NCBI RefSeq assembly: GCF_004799145.2
Contig: NW_021635580.1
Span: 124,001 to 188,000 of the forward strand
Length of the DNA: 64,000 bases
DNA from: Neltuma alba
Taxonomy: Eukaryota; Streptophyta; Magnoliopsida; Fabales; Fabaceae
Reading direction: 5' to 3'
Shown here: positions 46,755-57,743 of the stretch, piece after piece
Layout: each line of letters begins with the position of its first letter
How positions within the stretch are numbered: the first letter of the stretch is position 1
Translations under genes and position numbers: made by a program
Notes under the pieces: model-generated
What the model was told of the DNA's origin: nothing
The model's input: the letters and a program-made list of their open reading frames with translations, nothing else
Databases searched by the model: none

Positions 46755-48118
46755 TGTCTTGCAGCAACAAACAACAGAAACACTAAACATAGAACAAACA
46801 ACCTCAACCTAAATAACCCAGAAAAAACCAAAATTACAACCTAGACAGTAGCAAATGGCTACATAATGATTCATAGGTTTTCAGATGATCAAAAGCTTTC
46901 AGAATTAAGTAAAGAGATTAAAGAAAAACACAATGTACTATGAATCATTAGATAACCTACAGGCTGCGTAACTACAATTTAACAACAAAATAACCCAACC
47001 CAACAACACAATACCGGAACAAACAAGCAAATTAACAACTAAACAAAATTAAACTAAAGGAAAGAACAAAGAAAGAGAGAAAACATACCACAATGAGGGC
47101 AGAAAGAGGCTGGGCGCACGGTGGAGGAAGAGAAAGAAACAGAGAAAGGAAAGGGGAAAATGAGACTAGAGAGAAGAGATAGAAGGGTGCAGAAGAAGAA
47201 TAGGGAGAGGGAAGGCCGACGGGTTAAGATGGAAGGGAGAGGGATCGGTTTAAACGGTTGTGGAAAGGGAGAAGTCGAAGAGGGGGAGGTTCAGAATGAG
47301 AGCAAGGCGTGCGAAAAAAAATGAAGGGATCGACGGTTTTGGGTAGAATTGAAATAGGTTAATGGGGGTTTAATGGAATGGGTAGGGGAAAAGACTGAAA
47401 TGGGTTCAGGAGAAAAGAGTGGGTGAGTCAGAATGGGGGGCAAAAAGGGAAATTCACACAAAAAACAGGGAAAAAAATGAAACCGTCCAGCGCAGAAACG
47501 GTGGGTTCGCAACGGCAAACCATGCCCGAGGCGAAAACAAAGGGAAAAAAGAAGGGTTTACCTGTGGCGAAGGTGAACATTCGCCACGGCCAAACCTTCC
47601 CGAGAGCAACACACAGAGGCTAGCGACCTTCGCCGCAGCGAAATATCACCGAGAGCAACACAAGAGAAAAAGAACCACTTCGCCGCGGCGAAGGCTAGGG
47701 TTTGCCGCGCGAAGTGTCACAGAGAGCACAGAATAATACATAAAACACTCAAACATCAGAGAAACACAACACCAAACAACAGATGTAGCTGGATACTTCA
47801 AAAACTTTAAAGTGCATCAAAAGAGATCAGAAGGTGCTCAATAAGTCCATGATTAAGCAGTATACCACAGACAAACTTTCTCAATCAATCTGAATCATAT
47901 AATTCATTACAAGCACCAAATCATCAAGCACAAAATAAGATAGGATAGAGATCAAAACTTCCAGGGGGTCTTATTGAATTCAAACAACAACTACACTACT
48001 ATCCTACTGAAAAGGGTTTCTCCCCCACACTCATTCAACATACAATGCACAAAACATAGCAAGATCAATAATTAAGCAAAAGCATGTAAATGAGTGAAGG
48101 AAAGAAACGACCAGGGAG
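46755..48118 (-). other. Spacer between integrase and the third ORF
   Basis: 1.36 kb without coding potential in element sense; on the plus strand there are Arg/Glu-rich chance ORFs in a purine-rich stretch (47080-47470). It contains a large palindrome cassette (47505-47729). This could hold the splice or promoter signals for the downstream ORF; none is evident. Confidence 0.6.
47505..47729. repeat. Palindrome cassette between integrase and third ORF
   Basis: At least six boxes, including TTCGCAACGGCAAA, TTCGCCACGGCCAA, TTCGCCGCAGCGAA, TTCGCCGCGGCGAA (47681-47694) and TTTGCCGCGCGAA. They alternate with CCCGAGAGCAAC, ACCGAGAGCAAC and ACAGAGAGCAC. Confidence 0.9.
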
Positions 48119-49103
48119 TTAAGGAGGCTTTTGATTCTCATGGTAGAGCTTCAGTAGATGCCCATTAACCTTGAATCTGGCCCCGGTTTCCTCATGTAGC
48201 AGCTCCACCATACCGAAATTGTGTGCTTTAGTGACTGTGTATGGCCCATCCCATCTGGTGTTGAATTTTCCTTGCTTGAAGGTAAATCGAGCCTTGTACA
48301 ACAGCACTCTATCGCCTTCCTTGAATTCCTTTCTCAAGATACCCCGATCATGCACAAATTTGGTCTTCTCCTTGTAGAGTCTGGAGTTCTCATAAGCTTC
48401 AAGTCTAATCTCCTCCAGCTCTTGCAATTGCAGCTTCCTTTCCATGCCAGAGGACTCTATATTCATGTTGCACTGCTTGACCGCCCAATATGCTTTGTGT
48501 TCCAGCTCCACTGGCAAGTGACATGGCTTTCCATATACTAAGCGGTAGGGAGACATGCCAATGGGTGATTTGTAAGCAGTCCGGTAAGCCCATAATGCTT
48601 CTTCTAAACGGGAGCTCCAGTCCTTCTTGGATGGCTTGACCATTTTTTCCAGAATATGCTTCACTTCCCTATTAGATATTTCAGCTTGGCCATTGGTTTG
48701 GGGGTGATAGGCAGTAGAGATTTTATGAGTGACACCAAATTTGGACAGTAGGCTATTGACTATCCTATTACAAAAGTGTGTTCCCCGATCACTCACTATA
48801 GCCCTAGGGATCCCATACCTACAGAAAATGTGTGATTTAAGAAATCTATGTACAGTTGGGGCATCATCTTTTCTGCAAGGTATAGCTTCAATCCACTTGA
48901 TACATAATCTACGGCTAATAAAATATATACAAAACCAAGGGAAGAAGGAAAGGGTCCCATAAAGTCAATTCCCCAACCTCAAAAAGCTCACAAAATAGAA
49001 GGGGCTGTTGAGGCATCTCATGTCTTTTTCCCAACCCCCCAAATCGCTGACACTTGTCACAAGATCTACAAAATGTAAAAGAGTCTTTGAAGAGGGTGGC
49101 CAA
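48119..49103 (-). pseudogene. Integrase of Athila-type element 1, frameshifted
   Basis: Integrase would insert the element's DNA copy into the genome. The zinc-binding end survives as CRSCDKCQRFG (frame of 49103-48915). The start of the catalytic core follows with its first-aspartate region shifted out of frame. From 48796 a 225-codon open stretch carries MSDRGTHFCN (second catalytic Asp), AYHPQTNGQAE (catalytic Glu), and the C-terminal VLLYKARFTFKQGKF...RWDGPYTV, typical of Athila integrases. It ends at a natural-looking stop at 48119. At least two frameshifts separate it from RNase H. Plus-strand ORFs over this region are shadows. Confidence 0.85.
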
Positions 49104-50340
49104 TAAAATCCAAATCTAAGACCTTCCTAGATGTCCTCCTTGCACTAAAGTGACCACCACAAACCATGGAATGGCAAGCTGAAATAATAGGTTCAAAATC
49201 CTCCTCCGGCACACACTTACGTATTACTTGGTCACTGCACATCCTCCACAGATGAGGGGCATCCCAAATGTAGTACTTTGACTCGCTACGAAGCTTTTGT
49301 GCCTGAAATCTAGACATAAAGGGAGGAGTGAGTCCAGACATGAGATAATTGACAATATTAGCATACCAAGGCTCTATAGAAACCACAGAACATAAAGCTG
49401 AATCGGTAAAAGAATCACAAGTCAAGTCAGAAGAGTCTACTCCCCTTGTGTCTTCCGGTAGCCTACTCAGGTGATCGGCTACTTGATTCACTGCCTCGGG
49501 TCTATCCTTAATCTCAATGTCAAACTCCTGAAGCAATAAAGCCCATCTAATCAATCTTGGTTTAGATTGTGGCTTTTTGAGCAAATAGCGGACAGCTGCA
49601 TGATCTGTATACACAACCACTCGAGAATTGATTAGATATTGTCTAAACTTGTCTAAAGCAAATACAATGGCAAACATTTCTTTCTCAGTGGTGGTATAGT
49701 TGACTTGAGCTGGGTCAAGTGTTTTAGAGGCATAGGCTATAACTCTAGATTGCTTCTCCTCCTTCTGGCCAAGCATAGCACCCACTGCACAATTAGAAGC
49801 ATCACATGAGAGTTCAAAATGTAAATTCCAGTTGGGTGCAGTCAAAATAGGAGGTGAAACAAGCATAGACTTGAGAGTATCAAAGGCATGTCTACATTTT
49901 TCATCAAAATTAAATTCAACATCCTTTTTAAGTAGAGTAGAAAGGGGCAAGGCAACTTTACTAAAATCTTTAATAAAGCGCCTATAAAACCCTGCATGCC
50001 CAAGAAAAGATCTCAAGTCTTTCAGACAAGTGGGGTAAGGCAAAGATGATATAACTTCAATTTTAGCCTTATCAACCTCAATCCCCTTACTAGAGATGAG
50101 GTGACCTAACACTATGCCATTGCCCACCATGAAATGACATTTCTCAAAGTTCAAAACAAGATTTTTGGCTATGCATCTCTCTAGAGCTTGCCTTAGGCTA
50201 TTTAGGCACTGATCAAAGCTCTCCCCATAAACCGTAAAATCATCCATGAAGACCTCCATATTGTGTTCTAAAAGGTCACTAAAAATCGCCATCATGCACC
50301 TTTGAAAGGTGCCTGGAGCGTTACATAACCCAAATGGCAT
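49066..50340 (-). pseudogene. RT C-terminal half, RNase H and zinc-binding start of Athila-type element 1
   Basis: A 424-codon open stretch. It opens in the RT palm with MPFGLCNAPGTFQRCM, then FMDDFTVYG, where the FMDD box holds the catalytic aspartates. The thumb/connection follows (GFYRRFIKDFS). RNase H has FELSCDASNCAVG, TTTEKEMFAIVFAL and VVVYTDHAAVRYLL, supplying its acidic residues, and ends ADHLSRLP. Then VCGGHFSARRTSRKVL starts the His2Cys2 integrase finger, whose cysteines lie in another frame (49103 on). As a protein it lacks RT fingers. The upstream break (50341-50539) contains an in-frame TAG and a frameshift. Confidence 0.9.
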
Positions 50341-50539
50341 CCTTCGATAAGCAAAGGTACCAAAGGGGCATGTGAAAGTGGTTTTGTCCTAATCCTCGGG
50401 GGCTATGGGTACCTAAAATAGCCGGAAAAGCCATCTAAAAAGCAGTAATGTGATTTACCAGCTAGTCTCTCCAACATTTGGTCAATGAAGGGTATAGGAA
50501 AGTGATCCTTACGTGTTGCATCATTAAGTCTCCTATAGT

Positions 50540-51109
50540 CTATGCACACACGCCATGAGTTTTGAACCCTTGTGGAATTAACTCATCCCTTTCATTCCTT
50601 ACTACTGTTACCCCACTCTTCTTTGGCACAACATGCACCAGACTGACCCACTCACTATCAGAAATTGGATATATTATCCCAGCACTCAACAATTTAGTAA
50701 TTTCTTTCTTAACTACATCTAATATGAGAGGATTCAATCTTCTTTGGGGTTGTCTCACTGGTTTTGATTCCTCATTCAGTAAAATTCTATGTGTGCACAT
50801 AGCAGGACTAATTCCAAGTATATCTGCTAGTGTCCAACCTATTTCCCTTCTATGCTCCCTCAAAACAGATAAGAGTCTCTCTTCCTCACTCTTAGACAGT
50901 GAGTTAGCAATTATAACAGGTAGTTGTTCATTAGACTCAAGGAAAGCACATTTCAAAGTAGGAGGTAAGGGTTTCAAATCAAGTGTAGGTGGTTGCACAA
51001 TAGAAGGAATCAATTTATGAATTTCAAGAGAGAACAGATTACTCCCCTTTTTCAACCAGTGATAATGCTTCAGCCTTGTAGTTAACTTCCTCTCTAAGCA
51101 TTGAACCAA
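50540..51109 (-). pseudogene. RT N-terminal part of Athila-type element 1
   Basis: A 189-codon stretch in a frame different from both neighbours. It carries EERLLSVLREHRREIGW, then MCTHRILLNEESKPVRQ, QRRLNPLILDVVKKEI and IYPISDSEWVSLVHVVPKKS, the standard lead-in of Athila RT. It ends near the Arg-Val-Cys/Ile-Asp-Tyr strand. The palm start (HYCFLDGFSGYF) is readable in the 50341-50539 gap before a stop. Overlap with 51039-51701 marks a frameshift. Confidence 0.88.
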
Positions 51110-52331
51110 CTTCTAGTTGATCTACAGCAACTGCCTTAGAGGGATTCTTCTCCATGACTTCTTCCTCCATATCTGAAACAACAACAGGAAACCTTTCCCC
51201 AAGGGAATCATCACTGATAATAGAGGAATCAAAGTCTACTTTGGAGTCAAGGGAGGAAACAGAAAATGTGTGTGGGATAGAAAGCATGCAATTAACCACA
51301 GTACAATCAAGACATGTAACATCACCACCACATGAGCAAGTAGAAGGTATAGAGTAAAGAGATGAAAAGGAAGAAATGGATTCATTCTCATCAATAGATT
51401 CATCAGTGTAAATATCAGAATAGAAAGAGTCATTTTGCAATTCAACTTCAGAACAAGCCTCCTCAACAGCAATGTCTATCATGTTAACCCCCAAAAGTGA
51501 ATAGTCCTCATAAGGATGTTTCATTGCTTCATACATGTTAAAAGAAACTTTATTATCACCCACCTCCATAGTTATGGTGCCCTCTTTCATGCTAATCATG
51601 GTATTAGCAGTCCTTAAGAAAGGTCGACCAAGGATGAGTGTAGTGTCATTTACAAGTTCAGAAGACATGTCAAGCACATAAAAATCAGCAGGAAACACCA
51701 ATCCCTTAACTTAGACTAAAATGTCTTCAATAATGCCCTCAGGATACCTAATAGTCCTATCAGCTAATTGGAGCACAACAGTAGTAGACTTAAGAGTCTT
51801 GACTCCTAGAGAGGTGTATACGGACTTAGGCATGACATTAATGGCTGCACCTAGATCTAACAGGGCTCCCCCTATAGTAACCTTTCCTATGGTGCAAGGG
51901 ATAGTGAAAGATCCAGGGTCTTGACACTTTACAGGAATTTGGGGTTTAAACAATGCAGACACATTAGAGGGTAATTGGACTCTTTCATTAGGTTTAAATC
52001 TCCTCTTTTGAGTGCATAATTCTTTTAAGACCTTAGCATACTTAGGAATCTTTTTAATCAGGTCAAGCAAGGGTATATTCACTTCTACTTTCCTAAATGT
52101 CTCAAGCAACTCATGATCTTGCCTCTCCTTACCCATTTTCACATTTTTCAAATAAGCATTAGGGAAAGGTAGTTCATTGATGTTTACCTCCTTACCTTCC
52201 TTGCTTGAGGCTCCATGATTGCTTGGCTCAGATTCCACAGCTTTACCCTTACCATCATGTTCTTTTGAGGCTTCTTTCAGCTTTAGCCTCTTCTCCTTGG
52301 AGCTTTAAGAATGCTTCACTTTTGAAGGTGC
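51039..52331 (-). pseudogene. Protease and acidic linker of Athila-type element 1
   Basis: Lies in the same frame as gag. After a Lys/Glu-rich link (NINELPFPNAYLKN, typical of Athila gag-pro), the protease reads VTIGGALLDLGAAINVMP, with DLGA in place of the common DTG/DSG; this is usual for Athila. ILGRPFLRTA is the second conserved box. An acidic, Ser/Cys-rich linker follows (SIPSTCSCGGDVTCLDC region). In-frame stops are at 52305-52307 and 51711-51713. The frame ends at 51039-51041, inside the start of RT, where a frameshift has occurred. Confidence 0.85.
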
Positions 52332-54074
52332 TTATGGCAGCTCATCACACAAGATTTCCTCATCTATAACTTCATCCTCCTCTTCTCTAAAATTCACTTG
52401 CTTCCCACTCCTATGGGTAATAGCATTCAAGCCCTTAGGATTGATAACAGTGTTGGAGGGGATTGCGCCACTACTCCTTGCTTGTTGCTCACTCATGTTG
52501 TTGGACAACTGAGTTACATAGCAGTTGATGTTCTCAGATTTAGTCTCCCATTGCTCCATCCTCTTTTCCAAAGCACTAAATCTAGCATCATTCTTGGATG
52601 AGTCTTGTTGAATTAGTGAAGCTAAGGAGTTGAACTGAGTAGCGTTAGCAGCCCTTTCTTCCTTCATTAAGGCCATCATATTTTGTAGGAGTTGATTTGT
52701 TTCATCCTTAAGTGGGACAGTTAGGGCTTGAGATTGGGTTTGGAATTGGTTTGAAGATGGACCAGCTCCTCCACTCTTCTGAAATCTGTTTGGAGGTCTA
52801 CTATTATCATTCCTCCAGCCCAATCGAGGGTTTGCCTTCCATCCCTCATTGTAAGTATTGGAGTAGGGGTCCCACTTTTGATTTGGACGGCCTTAGAAGA
52901 CTGCAGACACTTCCTCATAGTGGTCTGGACAAACGCTAGAAATATGCATGACTGATCCACATGTTTCACAACTAGGCGCTGTAATGTCCATAGGAGCGGA
53001 TGGGTGATGCACACTCATATTCTTCAATTCAGAAGTGATCAAAGATAATTGAGATGTCACTTTGCTTCCCAAAGGATCTACTTTTGATTCCAAAGCGTCC
53101 ATTCTCCTATTGTGCACCGAAGCAGCTCCCACCTCATGCACTCCTCTAGTATCTCTCACACCAGATTGTTGATGATTCAGGGCCATCTTCTTTATCAAAT
53201 CCCAAGCCTTCTCAGCAGTGGAGTCTATCAAAGATCCTCCTGATGTAGCATCCAACATACCCTTCTCTTGGTTCTTCAACCCATCATAGAAGTACTGCAC
53301 CAGTTGTTTATCCGGAATTTGATGATGTAGGCATCTTGAAAGTAGGTCCTGAAATCTATTCCAGTAATCATAGAGAGATTTGTCATAGTCTTGCTTGGCA
53401 GAATAAATCTCCTTTCTCATTGATGAAGTACGAGAAGCAGGAAAGTATTTCTCCAGAAATGCCTTCCTTAAGTTCCCCCAACTGTGGTATGCATAAGCTA
53501 CATATCTTGGGAGGCTCATGTACCATTCCCTAGCTTTTCCTTCCAAGGATAGATGAAAAACCTTCCATAGCACTTGGTCCAATGATGCTCCCACAGGCTT
53601 CATAGTCTAACAAATCATGGAAAGAGATTGCAGATGGAGGTATGGGTCTTCTCCTATCAAGCCATGAAATTTGGGAAGAGAGTTAATCAATAAACCCTTA
53701 ATCTCAAAGTTAACTTCAAAATTTGGACAAGCCGCAGTAAAAGGATCAAAATTTACATCATAAGTTGTGGCTTCCCTAATTGTTCTTCTCCTAGGGTGTC
53801 CATTATTTTCTCCTACTCTCTCTTGTTCACCATTACCACCATTCCTCACTTGATTAGCATTCAGGTTAGGATTAGGTTGGTTTTGTGGTAATTCAGCCAT
53901 TATCTCTTGGTCAGTAGGCTCACTCTCACTACTAGATAGGCTAGATTCCACAGAAATATTCTCTTGCTCAATCACTAACTCACTTGTCCCCTCAATTCTT
54001 TTCTCTCTTCTTATCTCTCCAAGTCTTCTCTCAATCTCAGGGTTATAGGGCACAAGTTTTGTTTTCCGTGGCAT
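52332..54074 (-). pseudogene. gag of Athila-type element 1
   Basis: Opens at an ATG (MPRKTKLVPYNPEIERR) at 54074. The capsid part includes LINSLPKFHGLIGEDPYLHL and, after a stop, VFHLSLEGKAREWYMSLP and LRKAFLEKYFPASRT, the retrotransposon gag core that builds the particle. Near 52925-52970 is a zinc knuckle, CETCGSVMHISSVC (CX2CX4HX4C). A Gln/Asn-rich tail and an acidic end (REEEDEVIDEEILCDELP) follow. Stops are at 53607-53609 (TAG), 52893-52895 (TAA) and 52332-52334, all in one uninterrupted frame over 581 codons. Only point mutations break it, no indels. Confidence 0.88.
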
Positions 54075-54561
54075 GCAAGATAAAAGTCACAAGAGAAAGA
54101 GCAAACAAAATTGACTTCCAGCACACAAAGTCAACTAAAAGCATGCAATGTGATGAATGCAAGTGTATGGATAAGTATGCAAGTGTATGGGTGACTATGA
54201 GTATGTATGCACAGAAAAACAAGCAAAAAGTGTAAGTTTCAAAATTTTCCAGAAGAGTTTGCCGTGGCGAAAGCAGAGGTTGGCCTCGGTGAAGGTATCC
54301 CGAGAGGAATCCTTCAGTTTTTCAGATAGTTGGCCGCAGCGAAGGAGCAGGTTGGCCGCGGCAAAGTGTCACATAATGCTTATCAGATACTGGACTCCAC
54401 TGATGCAACGAGAGAGATGCTAAAAATCTAGAAAATCAGTATATTTGTTTGTATTTCCAAAAATTTTGATGCTATGTAAGATGAAAACCTATACTATGAA
54501 CAAATATGCAACTAAACTACCTAAAATGCAACCCAAAAAGATCAAAACTTCAACTGACAAC
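54075..54561 (-). other. 5' leader of Athila-type element 1, part next to gag
   Basis: Untranslated leader with a palindrome cassette. It is separated from the primer site by the nested solo T-LTR; the remaining 40 bases of leader are at 57685-57724. Confidence 0.75.
54257..54365. repeat. Palindrome cassette in the 5' leader
   Basis: Boxes TTTGCCGTGGCGAA, TTGGCCTCGGTGAA, TTGGCCGCAGCGAA and TTGGCCGCGGCAAA, with TCCCGAGAGG between the second and third. Confidence 0.88.
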
Positions 54562-55582
54562 TGTGACATCCAAAGTTTTAGGCCTAGAAGTACCAGTAAT
54601 AGCCTGAATTAGATAGGCTATCAAACCCTTTTTTAGCAGAAGTCCCAAAGATGAGAAAGGAAGTCAAAGTAGTTTCAGGGACTAAACTGCAAAGTAAAAG
54701 TTTTAAGGGGCTAAAGTGTAATAAAGTTAGAGGCTCCAGTAAAGTCTTGAAGGACCAGAGAGAGAAAAGAGACTAGATATAGGCCAAAGGTTGAGTTAGA
54801 AGCCTCAAAGAGAGGATTATATGAAGTTAAGTCCAACCAGGGACTAAACTGTAAATTCTGAAAGTTATGACCAGCAGGGGTAAAAGTGGAAGAGGGTACA
54901 GAAAATTCTAAGAAAATCCTAGAAAATGGGAAATAATATTCTAAGGCTCTTCTATGAAGAGAAAAGATGAAAATACCCCTGAGGCAGCTTCAACGGAATT
55001 TATGAGGTTATTACCAATAAAAAGTATACCATGCGAGGTAATTATTTAAAATAGCAAGAGACCTCAAAAATGTATACAAAAATGAGGTTAAATGGTTGAA
55101 AGGCTGTACTAATTTATAAAATTAGTCCTGCAACCAAAAGGCTAGTGGAGTGGCTTTAATAAATTAAAGAGCCAGTTTTGCCGATAAAAGGGTATTTTGG
55201 TAAATGAATTTTTATGCAAGGTTTAAAGGAAGTGTTATGGCCTAAGAAAATTCATAGATATTATCTAAAATTAAAGAGAATTTATAAAGTAGACAGAACA
55301 ATTTTCTGAACCCCGGAAGGCCATAAAGAAAGCCGGAGAAACGTGGGCCAAGTAAATTTGGAGGAAGCTTATGAAATAAGTTTGATCCAACGGCTAGGAT
55401 TTGATCTCCCTTTTCCTCCACCACTTTTATGACACTTGGCATCTTTTAGAAGAATTAGGTAAGCATGATGTAATAAGGTGATGCAATGATGATGCAAAAG
55501 TCCACTTGAACTTCTAAAATTGCCCTTACTCCTTCTTCTAGCTACCAAGGGTATTTTGGTCCATTCAAGCCAACTTTTTGGC

Positions 55583-55590
55583 TATAAATA
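55583..55590 (+). promoter_or_regulatory. Putative LTR promoter TATA box
   Basis: TATAAATA in GGCTATAAATAGGCAC with TTTCGGCCAAG about 25 bases downstream. Confidence 0.6.
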
Positions 55591-56876
55591 GGCACTCTCC
55601 CTCCCCCCATTTCGGCCAAGCTGATGAACATAAGGGGAAACTCTTGCAATTTTGATTCTTGAAGCTTAAATCAAGAGGAAGACGCCTACTTTGATCAACC
55701 GAGTTTAGATCTGAGGTTAGTAAGTTGTTCCCTCTTGTTTATTGCTTTGAATCTTTGGTTTTATGGTTAAAAAAATGTGAGATCCCCTAAGAGGAGGTGC
55801 TGGCCAAATTGACATAAGCTTAGGGAGGTTGATTTTGATGTTAGATCTAGCTAGAACACATTGATTAGAGGTTGTTTCAAGTGGATCTATGTGGAAATTG
55901 GAAGAATTACGTGCTGATTTGATGCCTATTTCAAATTAGTTACTGTGCGTATCTGATTCTCAAATTTTCATGCTTAAAGTAAACTCTGTGAGCTTTAAAT
56001 CCATGGGTAGAACACTTCATTTGGATATGTGTACGATTTATGGTGATTTTTCAAAGTTAGAGATTGAAATCTGGAAACAGTGTTGAACTTTTAGAAGAGT
56101 GTCGAGTTCAGTACAATTCCGGTGCTGTTCAGCGTAGAATTGGTTCATGAAACTATTTTTCCTTTAAATTTAACTTAATTAGCTTTCAGTGAGACTTAGA
56201 AGCACTCAATTTGGATTTTTCTCGATTTAATTATGAATTTTCAAAGTTGAGCAAAAATTCTGGAGATTCTGCGTGAACAGTACCCGCGAACCAAAATTTC
56301 AGATTTGATATTCTTGAATTTAAAGCCATCTAAAGTGGTCCTAATTGACAAGAAATGGATCATAAGGATGGGAAATGATGAGATTTATGTTAGAAAAGCT
56401 AGAAAGAAAACCCTAAGACTAAGAGAAAGGGCTGAGGTTCAAGAGAGCTAGTTTTGAACTTTATGTAATCTAATGGTCCTAATGGATTGTGTCATCATTA
56501 TGGTTATGTTTAGGACCTTTGGAACATTCAAGAGGATGTTTAGTGATATTGACCGAAAGCTAACATGGTTGGAAAGTCAAGGGAGTCAAAGGAAAAGTAA
56601 GAGGAAGGCTTGAGGTGCAAGGTAGTGAACTTACCTATTGTCATTGCTTGATGTGGTATGCTTGTGTGTTGCCGTGTACATGTTATTGAATGTTATTGTG
56701 ACATGTTTTAGCTGCTGTAATTGCTATTCATAATGAGTAATTACGTCTCCATGGCCATGCATCAAGAAGTTAGCTTTGAGCATGCTAGTATGTCACTAAT
56801 TAACAAGAGAATAAACAAGTTGCGTGTAGTGCATGAGCATCCATTTAGCATGATTAATATGGTATTGTTTGCTATT

Positions 56877-56894
56877 GAGATTCCCCCGAATCTC
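56877..56894 (+). other. Conserved T-LTR stem-loop
   Basis: GAGATTC CCCC GAATCTC; 7-bp perfect stem with a 4-base loop. Confidence 0.65.
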
Positions 56895-57724
56895 ACCCCC
56901 TCCCTAACCAACCATTTAGGTCAATCAATGATGGGCACTAATGGCATGAGAAGCAAGGAGAAGAAGTGGAGAATTATTAATGCAGATGATTGATATGAAT
57001 ATTCAATGTATAATTCTCCTATGGTGTAAATTATGTTATGAATGCCATCAATTCAATGTATATGCTTAGGATGTTTATGGCATGAATGAAAGTATATGAG
57101 TATGAATGAGAAAGATTAAGCCCATGTTATGTATGTCAAAGAAATAAAAAGAATTAAAGTAAGGAGATATTAAAGGATAAAACGTAGGTCCTGAAGCAGT
57201 TAGTTTTGAGCTTCAGTTTGACCTATCAAATGAATGAGTTAAATCACGAGATTTGGTAGACTTATAGTACACGTCCCAAGCTTCAAAATGAGTGATAAAT
57301 CACCTCATTTGGATGTGTATACAATGAGATATGAATTTTTGAAGTTAAGGCGCAGAATCTGGAAAGTCCAGATTTTACCAAATGAATAGTAATTTTAATC
57401 CAATAAACTGTACGTTTTCAGTGAGGATGAGTTCAGTTGAATATTTTTTCCTTAAAGAGCATTGAAATAGCTTTTCGTAGAATTTTGAACACCTCCATAC
57501 GATTTTTCTAGAATTAGTTATGATTTTTTAAAGTTGGACCTGTAATCTGAAAACTAGACAGTGAACAGTAATTTTTCAAAAATTAACGTCCAAATTGAAA
57601 TTTTCAAGTTTAAGACCATCCAAAGTGGTTTGGAATGGTTCTAAATGACTGCTAAGGTACTATATAAGTAAGGTGTGAAACAACCAATTAGCACAAGCTA
57701 ACCTAGAGAACCAATTTCTTGGCT

Positions 57725-57741
57725 CCCCGGCAACGGCGCCA
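57725..57741 (-). other. Primer binding site, Asp-tRNA type
   Basis: Minus-strand TGGCGCCGTTGCCGGGG, two bases from the LTR. This is the site described for Athila-type elements and, from memory, complementary to the 3' end of tRNA-Asp. Confidence 0.85.
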
Positions 57742-57743
57742 CT

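Larger units (their letters stand above)
54562..57679 (+). mobile_element. Solo T-LTR nested in the Athila leader
   Basis: 3118 bp from TGTGACATCC to AAGGTGTGAA (C lost from GTGTGACA), flanked by perfect acaac duplications (54557-54561 and 57680-57684). There is no interior. It has the TATA box, TTTCGGCCAAGC leader motif and stem-loop. It closely resembles 34826-36725 and, in reverse, 38574-41489. It is younger than the Athila-type insertion that contains it. Confidence 0.85.

Noticed and set aside
45563..47736. Several plus-strand ORFs suggesting host genes
   Set aside because: They are antisense to the third ORF and spacer of the Athila-type element; their Arg/Glu-rich composition comes from purine runs.
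48171..48541. Plus-strand ORFs opposite the integrase
   Set aside because: They are antisense shadows of the minus-strand integrase reading frame.
57725..57741. Fragment of a tRNA-Asp gene
   Set aside because: Only the 3' terminal 17 bases match, next to an LTR; it is the primer binding site.
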